This document shows, in pieces, positions 49,146-62,470 of a stretch of 64,000 nt of DNA. The stretch is from the NCBI GenBank assembly GCA_947846985.1, contig CANTUZ010000007.1:29206355-29270354 (forward strand), given 5' to 3'. Position 1 is the first letter of the stretch, and the number at the start of each line of letters is the position of its first letter. Below the pieces are notes generated by a model, which searched no databases, had not been told where the DNA came from, and was given only the letters and a program-made list of their open reading frames with translations. The translations under genes and the position numbers were made by a program. Origin of the DNA: Fratercula arctica (Eukaryota; Chordata; Aves; Charadriiformes; Alcidae).

Positions 49146-51089
49146 CAGATTTTAAAATGTATTAAATTTTGTTTATTATCTGCAAAGATATTTTCTCAAA
49201 TTTTTTGGTACCTTAGCAGAACAAATTTGGCAGAGCCTTCAAAATCTAAGGTGGTTGTCAACTGTGTGAGTTCTCCTCATTTATCCCAAACATCTCCATC
49301 CCTTCTTTCACCAATCGTAGTCATCTTTGTTTGTTATTAAAGGAGACTGTGTGTTTGTACACCCAAGCATAGCAGCTCTTTCATGATCTGATTATCCTTA
49401 TGGTACTTCTACATCCATTTTCAAAACATGTTAATGGTAAAATTCAGACAGAAAATAAACTGTCATAATGTATACACATGTGATTTCATACTGGAGTTCA
49501 AAAAAAAATATCTGTGCAGTGTACTATACTCTAAATGACATCTTACCCATAAAATTTGTGATGCCAATTCCTGAATCTTACATAACATTTGGTGAATCAG
49601 GCACTTCCACTGCTGCATGAGATGCACTGTTCACAGCATCCAGTATCTCACTTCGATCAAGATGCATCACCTTTCAAACCAGAAACATCACCTGATTGAA
49701 TCAGATACATTAAGAATTGAATCTAATAGATGGCATATTAAATCACTCGATGAAATCAACTTACAATTATAGAATAATGCAATGACATCCTCATCTGGAT
49801 TGCCTGCATCTTTAAGGAAACCTGCTTGTATGTAGTTTCCTTACTGGAATTTTATAATTAAGAACCTCTATGTCTTTCAACAAGACCATCAAAACTGTGT
49901 GACTTTTCAGAGCCATAAGAGCATATTCATCTAGATATGTTCAGGAATACGGATAAAAAAAAATGAATTATTTTTCACTGTGTAACTATTTTACTGTCAA
50001 ACATACCTCAGTGATTCCTTTTCTAACATAACTAGATTTTTTTCCCCCAAAGTGCTGATAATCGGTTGCCAAGCTTTCCTATCTACTGTTTGGTACCATT
50101 CAATCAAGTACATTCATTTTACTCATGCAAAAACCTCTGTGAGATTGTGCTTATCAGAAAAAGGGTTCTGAATGTGTTTGGCTTCACTTTTATGGTCCTG
50201 TTTCAAGACTAGCGTCTGTGTCTAGATATCCCAGAGTAGTGATAAATAGAGCCAAGGGTTGTTTATTACAAACGTTTGCTATCTTGAATGTGCTGCCATC
50301 TCATTACAACATGTTTCAGCTTCTGCATGGTCAGGTCTCTTATTTACACTCTACTGCATTCATGTAGGAAACACTGATATTTAAGGTGGTGGAAAGCAGA
50401 GTGAAAGGACACCATTTCTAATACTTTTAAATATTCTCTTTTCATTATCTGTAATACCAGAAACTGATGTCTATGTACCAAAAGTTTACAAGTTTCTGAT
50501 TTTAGGATTCTCAGACAAAGATGGTTATGGTTAAAGGCTAGAACCGAGATAAAATTTATGGTAGTCTGGGTCACCTGAGCGTCTGGGAGCTGTCAGCCAA
50601 CGAATGCATATAGACAGTGAAAAGTATGGTTTGCTTTTCCCTCAGACTCCCAAAGAATGTTTGATGGCACTACAGTACCGTAAGGACTATCAAACTTAGA
50701 AATTTCAGTAAAAAAGGTGGAGTGTGTCTTTTTTTTTTTCTGCTCTGGTCTCCATAATGTCATTGTGTCATTTGTGATATAAATGAACACAACAAATTTT
50801 ACCTATAGCTCTATACAGCCTCAATGGAATATTCACAGGTAGGTAATCAGGACATACTCTGTATGCAACACTTACTTTAGCTGTACTCTCAATGAGCTCT
50901 GTGAAGAACTAATTTTATTACCGTATATAACAAGTAATGAGATGATAGTTAATTTCTGGAATTCCTTAAATAGATGAAGAAATTACTTTAAAAATAAAGT
51001 AAGAGCAAAATTCAAGCCTGAAGTGCATCAGCTGTTTGAATTCTGCCTGGCAGCTGATTAAAAGTGGCATTATTTAGAGGTAGTTAGCA
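49146..51089. other. Unique AT-rich sequence without recognised genes
   Basis: Short open frames only, no repeat, RNA gene or regulatory structure recognised. Confidence 0.6.
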
Positions 51090-51915
51090 GGTCCCTTCAT
51101 GTTCCACGTTGCTGGGTCCCTGGATGGTGGGTGGAAGGCACCCTGTGCAAGCTTATAGGTGACAATGACCTCAAAGAGTGCACTGGCTCCCTGGCTGCCC
51201 TCGCTGCCATTCAGATGGACTCCAAAAGACTGAAAAAAAAATGAACCAACAGAAACCTATCAACAAGGTTCAACAAGGGCACATGCAAAAACAAGTACTT
51301 GGCAAACCACAACCCCATGCGACAGTACTGGGAGGGCATCGACTGACCAGTAAGCAGCTCCGCAGAAAAGGATCTGGGGGTCCTGGTGGAAAAGTTCAAA
51401 AACTAATACAGCAGTGTGTCATTGTGGCAATGAACGCTAACTTCATATTATGCTGCATTTGCAAAAGCATAGCCAGCAGGTCAAGAGAAGTGATTATTCT
51501 CCTTTACCTGGCATTTGTTGAACTACACTTTGCCCAGTTTTGGGCTTTCAGTACCTTGACAAACTTTTTTTAATGAGAGATCTTGTATCTGTTTTAAGTT
51601 ACCTAGTGAGAATTTTATAGGCAAGACGGAGCCAGACTTTTCTTAGAGATGCACAAGACTAGTGGCAATGGATGTTGCAGTGAAAGAAAGTTTTTATGAG
51701 AGCTATGCAAAAATTCCTTCATGCTGAAGGTGGTCAAAAATTGGAATGCCCAGAGAGGCTTTGAAGTCTCCATTATTGGAGATACTCAAAAATTGAAAGG
51801 AAAAAGTGTTGAGCAACCTCACCTCACTAAACTAAGCCATATTTTTCAGGGGGTAGACCCAGATGATGTTCAAAGGTCCTTTCCAACCCAAAATATTCTA
51901 TATTTCTGTGGTTCT
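51090..51915 (+). mobile_element. CR1 LINE, 5'-truncated, with decayed reverse-transcriptase C-terminus
   Basis: A CR1 fragment of roughly 800 bases. The 5' part translates, with frameshifts, to the C-terminal region of the CR1 ORF2 polyprotein (endonuclease/reverse transcriptase): GCCATTCAGATGGACTCC resembles the AIQ.DLDRL region, GAAAAGGATCTGGGGGTCC gives EKDLGVLV near 51365, and SIASRSREVIILLYLAFVE near 51470-51525 is a recognisable CR1 block. The 3' part (from about 51720) shows CCCAGAGAGGCTTTGAAGTC, GAGCAACCTCACC, AGATGATGTTCAAAGGTCC, TTTCCAACCC and an octamer-like ATTTCTGTGGTTCT end. Stops and frameshifts break all frames. It is clearly more diverged than the copy at 21.5 kb. The 5' edge is uncertain by tens of bases. 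Confidence 0.9.
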
Positions 51916-54900
51916 AGAATTTTACATTTACAGATAATTTATTTGCTTGTATCTCCAGACATAATTTTCTTATCAGTTACAGATTTCCCAATGTTTGTTT
52001 GTTTTGTTTTGTTGTTTTCTTCCAGGGGACTGGGGTGCTGAGCTTTTATACTGAAACTACCCTTAGCATCTATTTCTCAAAATAAGAATCTGGTGCCAGA
52101 AACATTCTTCAAAAGACATTGACTGACTGAAATTATTCCATATTACAGATTTCCAAGGAGGGTAATTCATGGCAAATACAATGCTTTCCCCATGCTTCCT
52201 ATAACCTATTTCTTCAAGATCCAAATAAATGCTGTCAGAACAACGAATAAACTGTTCTTCCAGAATGTGAGAAGTGCAATCTTTCCACATTATACTATCT
52301 CACTCTCTAAGGAGTGAAAAAGGATTTGCTTCAGTAAAGAAAGCACTCTCTTATATGACTTTCTCTTTTGTAGTCTCATATCTTATGTTTCAATGGGTAA
52401 ACTTTGCAAGTCAGATTTATATTCAAGTCTAAAGTTATGTTTTGTTGCAGTAAAATCAAAGGATGCAATGACAGATTGATCTATGGAAGAACAGGTGGGA
52501 ACTGAACAGACCTTATTAATCTTTTTCTCTACTTGGTGGCACTCATGTGCCTTTAATACACGGAGAGAACTTTATCTGTGGCATGGAAAGTTAACCTTGA
52601 ATAGGATGTAGATTTCTAAGCATCAGATGCATTTTTTTCTGAGTTAATAACTTGCACCTTTTTGATAATTCAGAGATTTTTGTAACATCCCATTGTCCTC
52701 ATTGTTCTCTGCCCAGCTGAACAACATTTACTGTGGATCCCCTTCTGAGACATCTCCTCCCATGTTTCACAGCTGAGACAGTGGGATGAACTCCCTTTGT
52801 GGAAGAGGGGCCTCCAGAACTAAACTTTCAGGCATCTTAGTCCAGTATCTAAGGCATTTTAGCAATTTTACAGTGCATGATAAAGAACTTCCTCTTCCCG
52901 CTGAAGTGACCTTATTTCGGTTTAAGGCATAAAAATTAATTGAGCTAAATATAGGCTAGTTTAAGCATGACATTGAAGTCTAATGACTACAAAAGAAACG
53001 GGAGGATCCCGTGTTCAAGCACCCACTGTTCTGTGTATTTTCCATGAAATTGTTTTGTGTAAAATACAAGCCATAGAGCACAGACTGACATGCCTCTGCT
53101 GGCTCTCTTCAGGTGCCCATCCAAGAGGCCAGAGCATGTAGCTAACCTGTAAATGGGGTCAGAAACTATGAAGCTGACATTACAAGTATGGCATAAATAT
53201 TAGTCAACTGCCATTATGCACACTAAACATTTTTTACTTATAACTACTTAAATTTAGCTAAGTTCAGAATATTACCAACCAGTATCTTCACTGTATTACT
53301 TATTTCCTTCTAATTAGAAGGACACTGTATTTGTTATCTAATTAGGCACTGAAAAATGCAAGTGAAATTTTGCTGTCTTACACAAAACCCATATAGCCAT
53401 GTACATAAAGGCAACATTATCCTGATGGTTGATCAGCCTCCATTCTGAGAGAAGTGAATCAAGCTGAAAGAGATGCTGTGAGGATGTAGTGGCTAGGAGG
53501 AGAAATGCGCCCCAAACTATAGTGTTAGTTTGCTTTTTATACTAGATCTGTTTCTTGAATTGCTTATTCCTGCATGAAAATGCTCAGGAGCAGAACAGAA
53601 ACTGAAGACCTATGTAAGTAACTGATTGTTGTTGTTGTCTTTCAGACAGTTTTGAAAAATGCATCTACTGGCATTAATGCCATTAAAAGAACTTAACAAG
53701 TTAATGCAATAAAATTTAATTATCTTGATTTGAGTATGTCTCTAGTTGTTGCATTTACATGATGAAAGTGCTATAAGGCTCATTATCTTAAATAAACTCC
53801 TAATTTTCTACTCACGGTTGCTAAAAGTGTTGTTCCAGAATCAGCAGCACCAAAATGAACATTTCATTCACTTCCACATGGTTACAAGCCTTCAGGCTTA
53901 AAAGCTGTAACCTTCATGCCATGACTGACAAGAAATCATATTTTTGCAGGAGTACAAAATTGCCATTGCTAGTAACAGGCCACGGCTTTGTCCCGAGTTT
54001 GCAAGGTGACAGGACTGAGGCAGGTCAGGCTCTGTCCAAGCTTTACGTGAACTGCCCAACGGTTTGTTTTTCCCAGATTTTGCCACAATAGCAACTTTTC
54101 TAAAGACCTAGTGCCTACACCCAATTCATTTTGGTAATCTTTCTATGGTACAGCCTCTCTTTTTATATAGATTCTAGTAACAAGTAGTTAGTTATTGTGT
54201 ACTATGAGATATTTATGACTGCAGCATAATAATTTCATGTAGAAGAATACAGGCCTGGTACGACAGCAGAGATGTTAAGAAGTGGGGACACATGATGCTG
54301 TGTACAAGCGTGCAGGCTTGGGACGACAACCTGTGGGCACTGGTTGGCCCTGGACACTCTACAGCATTGTTATACACAAGCTTCTATGTTTCTATCCCTT
54401 TTTCCAATGTTACACTCACCCTTCCACTTCCCTTTGGGTGTCCTAATGTTGATGACTTCAGTCTGGTTGGAGGAATGAGGCATTTCATCAGAATCCTGAG
54501 TCCTTGGCCCTGACGAGTATGATGCTGCTGTTGAGGGTCTCTTTTTTTCCTTCTCTCCTTCCTTATCTTTCTATTCACCTGCTGACGTTTTTATGTTTTT
54601 GAACATACCTTCATATCTTGCTCTTCTTTCATTGTCCTGCAGCTGCAAATTACATCCAAATTTATTAAATATATTGTGTCTAACATCCATTAGCTATTTT
54701 TTTGTCTCTTCTACCCCTGAAAACATTTCTGTCCAGCTCCAAGACTGCCTTTCTCTAACTGACCATCTGATTATACATATGTTTCCTAACTGCAAAAATC
54801 AAGATGAGGTTCTTGAACTAGCTAACCGGAGAAAGAGTGGGTCACCCTCAACTCATCGAAAAAAAAAACCCCAATTGATTAGAGATTTTGTTTTGCAAGC

Positions 54901-55279
54901 CACTGGATGAAATGTAACAATAAAGAAATCTGTTTATATTGTGCATACAGGTCCTTCAAAGACAAAGACTGGCTTTGAATAGATCAGAAACCAGATTTTC
55001 TGCTCTCAGATACCATTGGTGAAACTTCCACGTGAGGATGCTGCATTGTAACAATTGTAGTCAATCACTCAGCAGTAGGAAATTGGTCTGAATATCCGAC
55101 AAAACAAACTTACCATTTTCTAGCCACCCCTAATAGTTCAGGAGACGGCTTTGTGGTTTGCATCAATGTTGCAAAGTCGCTTTCAATAACATGTCTTTTC
55201 AAGATGAGGGGGACATTCATTTTTCCAAACTACCATCACTCATGAATAGTCCTTCCTGTGGGACCTGAATGATGGCAAG
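51916..55279. other. Unique AT-rich sequence without recognised genes
   Basis: A minus-strand frame at 52063-52290 (75 codons) abuts the CR1 end and has protein-like composition but no recognised family. A small TTG repeat lies at 53628-53640. Otherwise only short frames. Confidence 0.5.
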
Positions 55280-55361
55280 TATCATCAAGTGAGTGTCATT
55301 TAGTTTATTTTGTCAGAAGGTATCATCAAGTGAGTGTCATTTAGTTTATTTTGTCAGAAGG
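55280..55361 (+). repeat. Exact 41-bp tandem duplication
   Basis: The 41-base unit starting TATCATCAAGTGAGTG and ending TTTTGTCAGAAGG occurs at 55280-55320 and again at 55321-55361 with no difference. It is not a microsatellite and not part of a recognised element. The identity indicates a recent event or an assembly artefact. Confidence 0.97.
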
Positions 55362-58250
55362 TGGACACATTATTATCTTTGGTGATAGTAGCAAAGTTAA
55401 ATTTAGTCCATATTACATTTTTCAAATTCTGTAGGAGGGTGGTTAGTCTAAATACAAACATGTATTTTTTAAAAGAGAATTGGCTTCTTGCTTTTTCTCT
55501 GTATAGCTTCTTCTTTGTATGCTTAATTATTTCATTTTAATACAAATGTCATTAAAGAAACTATTGCACATATATGTCACACACAAATATAGAACATGAA
55601 GCAGGTTTCTGGTTAAAAAAAAAAAATGAAACAGGAAAACAGGTGCGTGTGTCCATCAATAAACTAAATATATTTAATGAAACTAACTACAGAGAATAAA
55701 TTTTTTTACCATAGTCTGAACTACATGTTGATCTTGTTCTCCACTCTTTTAGCAATCACATGTTGTTATAAATTTACTAGAACAATGGCAGACAAAAACA
55801 GTCTTAAGGCCATAACAATTTAATTTAACATGTTAGACAGTAGCCAAATATCTTCATGCTGTTATCAAAATCATTAATATGCTACATGAACAACAGAAAT
55901 TCCTCATTTATTCTCCCTGCATATCAGCAGGATTAATGTCAAATGCTCTCCAGCTTCCTGAATAAAAGGTTTCTTGTTTTTGATGTGACAAATGAGAAAC
56001 AAATCTCAGCCTGAACTTTTTCATGAGATGATTATTTTATATTGTGATTTGTATTTTTTTGACAGGCCCAAGTTCCAGGTGGACCAGAGGTAATAGCGGT
56101 CACCTATCCATGTTGGCAGAAAGGCAGCAGAAGACAACAAAACCGTACAAAATGCTAACTCTCAATATTCTGTTCCCAGCCCTGTAAAACTCAGGTTTTC
56201 GTTGCTGTACTCCGATTTACAATTGTGACCTGATTCCATTAAAATAAAACTAGAGTGTCCTGACACTCTTCAGGATATTTCTTTTGTGGTGCAGAGACCA
56301 CTCTTCTTGTGGGCCATCAAGTACATGAATGCACATTATGAGGGACTGTGTGATATAGCATCTACATCTTGGAGAACCAACCAGTAACTCTATTTGCTCT
56401 TTCTGTAGAAGATAAAATCAGGTCCTCCCTGTCTGGTCTTCAGAAATATGCAAAGGTGGTATTAACATGGTTCTCTCGCTTCATTTGGGCATTTATTAAA
56501 AAGCTATTCTCTTAAATTGTGCCCAGAGTGTCTATTTGCCTAGACCTCACCTTGGCATGAGCTAAAAATGAAATCTGGAAGAAACAAATTGTGATACAAA
56601 TTCATATCATTAGCCCAGGTTCAAAGCCATCATTTAGTGGTGTATAAGAATATCCCTTAGCCAGAACCATGTAGCACAGCTAGGGAAACCAAAGGAAACT
56701 ATCACCTATTAAAAAGAAGACCAAATCCTTCATTCTTCCAGCCTTACAAACTATACTCCACAAGAACATTTTTATGCAGAAAGAATCCACATCTAGAGTA
56801 AAGGAAATCAATTATTTATGCAGAGGTTTTTTAAGATCATTTTGCTGTTCTTCAGAGATCGAACTGGAATGGGAAAGAGGAATAATTTTAAGCTAAGGAG
56901 TCTTAAGGCTTCTCTGCTAGGAATTCCCAACTTTATTCATTTTCTCTTGCAAGAATATAATTTTGCTTTGAAATAAATTCCCCTTTAGTGTTATCTTCCT
57001 TCTTTGGGGAGCCTTTAAGGCAGTTCTAAGAGTCACATTCTGCATATTCAGAAAATCTGACTGAATTTACTAATACTAACACCTCTAAAATGAAAAAAAG
57101 GTTATCTACTAACTATTGTCAGAGGCAAGGCTACAACTTTCAATTCAGCTAGACTAGATAAAATGCTGTTTATCAGTTAGGTGGAACCATTTGGAATAAT
57201 CATAGCAGTTACAACAGAAGAAAGAGGACTGGAAGAGAACTGGAAATTTCTTCCTTTCTAACTCACCCTACAGCAAAACTCGTTCTACCATTCTGAATTC
57301 CAAGTTGCCACATGCTAGATTTTTGATGGCTAAATACAGTCATCATACAGCCCCAAAGATGACTTTACTATGAAGGAATCTAAAAAGCTACATCTAGTGA
57401 TAATGACGTTATCAGCATAGGTGCAACTGATGTAGCGTTCAGGACCTTCAGTAACAACTTCCAAGACAAACCTTTCTAGGGAATTCCACAGAGCATGTGA
57501 CATGACCTGCCCTAATGCTTTGCTTAGGATTTCATCCGCCCAACATCAGTGCAGCTACACTAAGCCCAGACCTTCTCAGTAATCTCAGCTGCCTTTTCAT
57601 CAGTCAACATCCTGCGCTACAGTCTGTGTACTGTAGAGGCAACCCTCTGTGATTTTACATTTAGACTATCTGTCCTACCGTGATTCTGGGTTGTAATGTC
57701 TCCCCAGAGCAGCAGTACTGCTAGATTTGTGCAGCCACCTGTGTTGCCTTTCCCAGATGAGGAATCAAATTTTAACCAGCATCACAGAAGAAAGGAAGGG
57801 TGAAAAAAAAAAAAAAAAAAAAGACCTTTTTTCCCCGCCTTCCTACTGGATTTAAATTCATCATTGGATCAAACTGCTGTGAAGAGCCTTGTTTTTCTTC
57901 TAATTGTTTTGGGGCGTGGGGGTGGGGGAGGGTGTTGAAGTTTTTTAGTGCTTCTGGAAATGCTTTATCTTTTACAGAGATACCTAGATTCTGTTTTTTA
58001 AACCACTAGTACCATAGTGGATGATCTTAATTCTTTCCTCCATCACATCTCTGAATAAGACTTTCTGCAGTCATGCTGCTGCTAGTTTGACCAAGTGTGA
58101 AAGCTGAGAGCTGAGTCTTTATATCATGAATTTCTAGTTACATCTACTGTGTTTTATGCTGATTTAGAGCTAATTCCTACAGAATTAAGTACCACAGAAA
58201 GACTGGTAGGAAGAGGACTTTAATGGTATTCATGGTACCCTATCCCATAT
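55362..58250. other. Unique sequence without recognised genes
   Basis: A 20-A run at 57803-57822 is the only marked low-complexity site. The segment 57330-57700 is less AT-rich and might hold an old unidentified repeat. No coding block recognised. Confidence 0.5.
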
Positions 58251-58259
58251 GAAGTTACT

Positions 58260-58690
58260 TGATTTATCAAACAAATTCAAATAGGTTGAAGTATTATTTT
58301 CTTTTCATTTCAACAATATAATGTTTCTATTGTACAATACGCTGCTTCCTATCCCCAAATATATTGGCCTGTCAATTAAATAATGGTCTACTTAAATTAG
58401 TAATTTGAAACAGGTCAATTACATTTGCTAAATACAAGTGTCTCTATGACAACTAATTGGATTGTATATGAAATTTATTGACTTGTAATTACAATATATC
58501 GGTTTGTATGTAGCAAAGTGTTTACACTATGTGTGCCGTCTGCTGTGATCAGTAATCATCACATTTAAAACAGATGGGATTGTATATAGAGCATATTGGG
58601 TTTTGTGTACATTGTAATACATTGTAGCAGTTTACATACTCGAGTGTATATATGAAGTTACAGAACTATTAAATAAATGTTCTTTTTATA
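58260..58690. promoter_or_regulatory. Candidate conserved AT-rich block or 3'-UTR-like region
   Basis: The block is rich in homeodomain-type sites (CTGTCAATTAAATAA, CTAATTGG) and has the perfect palindrome TGTAATTACA near 58485. It ends with AATAAA at 58672-58677 followed by TGTTCTTTTT, a plausible polyadenylation signal with a U/GU-rich downstream element on the + strand. It lacks open frames and repeats. It could be a conserved enhancer or the 3' end of a transcript whose coding part is outside or unrecognised. Confidence 0.28.
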
Positions 58691-61600
58691 TCCTCCAGCA
58701 ACAGTTCCTATATACTTCAAGAAATAGTCAAGCTATTAGAAATGTTTATTTATGATTCTATTTATTCTATTCTTGTACTGTGTCCAAGCAAAGGAACTAC
58801 ATCCCACTAGCTGTTAATGAAACAAAGAGTCTCATTAGACTGTATGAATTTAACATGAGCCTATTTTGCCTTTGACGTGTATATTTACTCATATTAGTAC
58901 ATCCAAGGCAACCTGATGATTGATAGTCACCTGGAAAAGTTGTGAAGGTGTAAGAAATTATTCAGTGTGCAATACAGTGGAGAATCAAGGTTTCTTCCTT
59001 CAAAACAGATTTTCAGCTTGCTTTTGTCACACTAAATGAAATCCATGAAAGAACACCAGGTTTATGTGAGGGACTGCAATAGGCCATTGTCCATGGAGGT
59101 CCAGCTACTACAAAGATCACACACCTGCCAGCCTGCACAAGGTCCTAAAGCAGAGCAAGAAGATGACACTACAGTAAAAGGGTCAAGACCTAGAAACCTG
59201 GCTTCAGGGAAACATGCAGAGGAGCTATTTATGGGAAGTTTGAGCGCTCCATGACATAACCCACTTTACACGTAAATATGAACTAGCTTGAAAAAGAAAG
59301 GTATTGCATCACGTTGGATAGTGTCATATTTTTATCAAGATTGTAACAACATAAGCAGTTTTATAATAAAACATGAGAAAAAACTAAGCTGAAACTCTCT
59401 AAGAATAAAGTATGTTTTTGATATTTTTCTGTATGATTAGAGCCAGCACAGTAAGCATCGGACTGTTTTCACTCTCTAACCTGTTAAAAATTCCTTTGAA
59501 TAAAGTGGTCGTCAGTATTGACATGTCAATTATTAAAAGTATATTAATCATTGTATAGTATGTACAGGTTCATGATTACTGAAAAAAATGACTTTTTCTT
59601 TTACACTGTTCTGTGTATACTGATGTATACAAGGTTCAGTTGATTACTTCTGAAAAGCTAGGTATTTATTTGAGTACAAGGGTTATATGTGGCTGATTTC
59701 AATTAAGTACTGAGTGCCCTCAGATTTTATGGGAAGCACTTGGTGCCCTGTTAAAATAAAACAAATTGATTGAGCCTGTATATATGTACTGTAACAAGCC
59801 CTTAATGAGGAAGTGTTTGCTCATCAGTGGTGCTTGGGAATTTGTGCTTTATGGCTTTCTCTGGTCTTTATGGACTTCTCTGTTTCCCCTCTGGTCTTTA
59901 TTCTGATGATCTGCTATTCAATACCAAAAACCTTGTAAATGCCTTCTCCTTGCATGGGCAAACCTGTTCTCTTCTTGGTCTCCTATCACAGCTATTCTCA
60001 GAACCTTGTAAAAATCTTCAGAAGTAATTCAGATCTTGACATCCAAAGAATGGCTTTCTCAGAAAGCTAAGGCATAAACTAAGTTCTACCCCACTTACAT
60101 GTGTTTACATGAAGCCTTTCTGAGTCAGGTTCATTGTATCTAATATCTTCTCAAATCCTAGTATGAGTCTGGAAGTGATTGCATTTATTTTTATTTATAT
60201 AACATTCATTATTATGACTAGAATGCTTATGCACTATACAACATACCTATTATAAGGGTCAATAACTTTTCATTACATCCAAATATTTATATTATATTGA
60301 TAGATTTGTGACTTTAAGCAAGAATATTTTACAATAAAATTGCAATGATCACAAATGTACAAACTGCTAGCTGCTACTTCATTTCTCCAACAGCACACGC
60401 TGTATCATTAAAGTTGTCATCTACTTTACACTTAAGTTAATGGGAATGTTCCAATTTTATCATAAATTGGATGGGGATCATATCCTGGAAAGGTATTTCC
60501 AGCAGTATTTATTACACAGCACTGCTTTTTTTCTTATTTTACTTTACACAAAATTAGGCAAAAAGTTTGAAAGATTTCTTCGTGGGAAAGAAAAAAAAAG
60601 TCCTCACTGAGTTTGGCAAACTATCCAGACATTTTTATGGAAGGGGAAGGGACATGAAGAAAATTAACCTCAGGGTACAGTATCTTAAGATGTTAGAAAG
60701 ACCAAAGACTATTATAGGAAGAAGACTTCATGGTTCACCAACTACACTGGGAATCTCACAGTAAACATTTTCCTCTGTTCTTTATAAATAAACTCTCCGG
60801 AAGTATCTAAGATTATTCTGTTCAATAGCAATAAGCAATGAAGCTGCAAGCTGCTACTTTGACATAAATATGTTTACCACCCACTGTGGTTAAGCAACAC
60901 TATGATTAGCACATGAAGATATATGCCACAGGTATGTGGAAAGGGGGGCTAAAATTGGACGCGTTTCCAGACTTGGACACTCAGTACCTATGATTGATTC
61001 ATTTGGATGGCTTTTTCACTGCTTTTCTATGAATTTGAGCCAAAGACGTTATCTTTTTAGAGGTTTCTGATGACTCCGGATAACTTCCAAATTCATACCG
61101 ATTTCCTGTAGAGGGTAGCATGTTAAAGGACTTTCTGAGGACAACAGACTTTTGAGCCATACATATGGGTTTCCACATTTCAAAAGGTCAATGAATTCAT
61201 GAACAGAAAATTGCAAGGGACCACAGACCAGCAGAGCTTCTAAAGCCAACTGTCTTTTTAAGAACTCAAGCAAGTTGTAGGAGGATGGAGGATTTGATTT
61301 TAATTTGTTTACTAACAACAACTATTTCTATAGATTTTTTTTCACTAATATTAGATATATTTCTCATTTAATATATTAAAATAATTTTATCAATTTAATT
61401 TAGGTCATCAACCTGAAAGTTTAAAATGTATCCCTTCTTTTTTCCACAATGCATAAACATAGTTTAAAATAGGTTTATGAACAGAGTAGAGTAGTGGCTG
61501 GCAGTGCTGAAAAACAGATGTATGTAACACCCTAGATCTGGCAGAAAAGTAGAAAGCTTTCATCTCACCTAAAATGCTTTGAAGAGTTAAGAAGAACATT

Positions 61601-62089
61601 TTAAAAACCAGTCTCAGCACAATTTTGTCATGTTTAAGTGGAAACCTAAGTCCTGTTTAAGTGGAATTATCTCCATGTTTCCAGACATAAAGAGAGGGCA
61701 AACATTCTTGTAATTCCTCCATTTTCTCCCTGGGAGAGCAGAGGGGAGATGACAAGTTTTCAAAGGACACTTTTTGTTTGTGTGTATCTGTTTCCAGAGT
61801 CCTGGAGCTTTGGAGACTTGATGATTCCAGGTCAGTAGGAAGCATCTGGCTGATACCACAGAGATACTTAGTATGTAACTAGGCAAATGGAGCTCAAATG
61901 CTTCAGCTGGAGACATCCACTGACAAGACTACATGTGAAAATCAAGGGCAATGAAAAGCAAACAGGGGATGTCCTGCAGCAATAGGTCATTCTCTAGGCT
62001 ATAGAAATGGCAGTTCTCAAGAAAACAGGAAAATGAAGTAGTGAAGTACAGATTCTCCTAAGCAGAGACTTTAAGAGATACTGAAGTTA
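58691..62089. other. Unique AT-rich sequence with one minus-strand open frame of interest
   Basis: A second polyadenylation-like signal AATAAA lies at 59755-59760 (TTAAAATAAA). The minus-strand frame at 61049-61321 is described separately. No repeat family was recognised. Confidence 0.5.
61049..61321 (-). other. Open frame with protein-like composition, minus strand (unassigned)
   Basis: The frame is open for 90 codons from a stop at 61322-61324 down to a stop at 61049-61051. It begins at TTG, so no ATG start is implied. The interior (NLLEFLKRQLALEALLVCGP, then VHEFIDLLKCGNPYVWLKSL) reads like amphipathic helical protein and not like translated AT repeat. A CCTCCTACAACTTGCTTGAG stretch upstream could be an acceptor. 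No family recognised. It may be an exon, a retrocopy fragment or chance. Confidence 0.2.
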
Positions 62090-62470
62090 AACAGAACAGA
62101 GATGGAAGGGATCAGCTAGTTCATCCTGCTGACAATTCTGTAATGTTCCTCTGAGGATTAGCATATTGTTCAGCATGGTGTTAAATATTCCCTGCTAGGA
62201 GCTGCTTTTTTTTTTCCTTGAGACCATTTAAAATAGAACAGGTCTTAATATCAGGAAATAGTCTTGTCTGTAGCCTAAATATTCATATTTCTTTATTTCA
62301 TCCTATTATGTCTGCTTAGACCATGACACATACTCCTCTGTCAAATATCATCTTGTTTAACTCCTTCAGATACTGAATACTGCTCTAGCATCTACCACGG
62401 ATTGCTTAGTCAGAAATCACTCCCATTAAGAGTTCTTTTCAGACTTAACCGCGTTTCATGACTGAATTAT
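62090..62470 (-). mobile_element. Ancient CR1/L3-type LINE fragment
   Basis: Read on the + strand it starts with GATGGAAGGGATCAGCTAGT, like the reverse complement of a CR1 3' end. It continues through TAGCCTAAATATTCATATTTC, ATTTCATCCTATTATGTCTGC and CTTGTTTAACTCCTTCAGATA, which parallels the order of an old amniote CR1-type repeat (CCTAAAT, then TTCTTGTCCTATCCT, then a TGTTATCATGTCCCC-like segment). Divergence is high. The 3' limit is approximate. Confidence 0.5.

Noticed and set aside
52985..53035. GGATCCCGTGTTCAAGCACCC resembling a tRNA T-arm
   Set aside because: No A box, acceptor stem or cloverleaf could be built around it.
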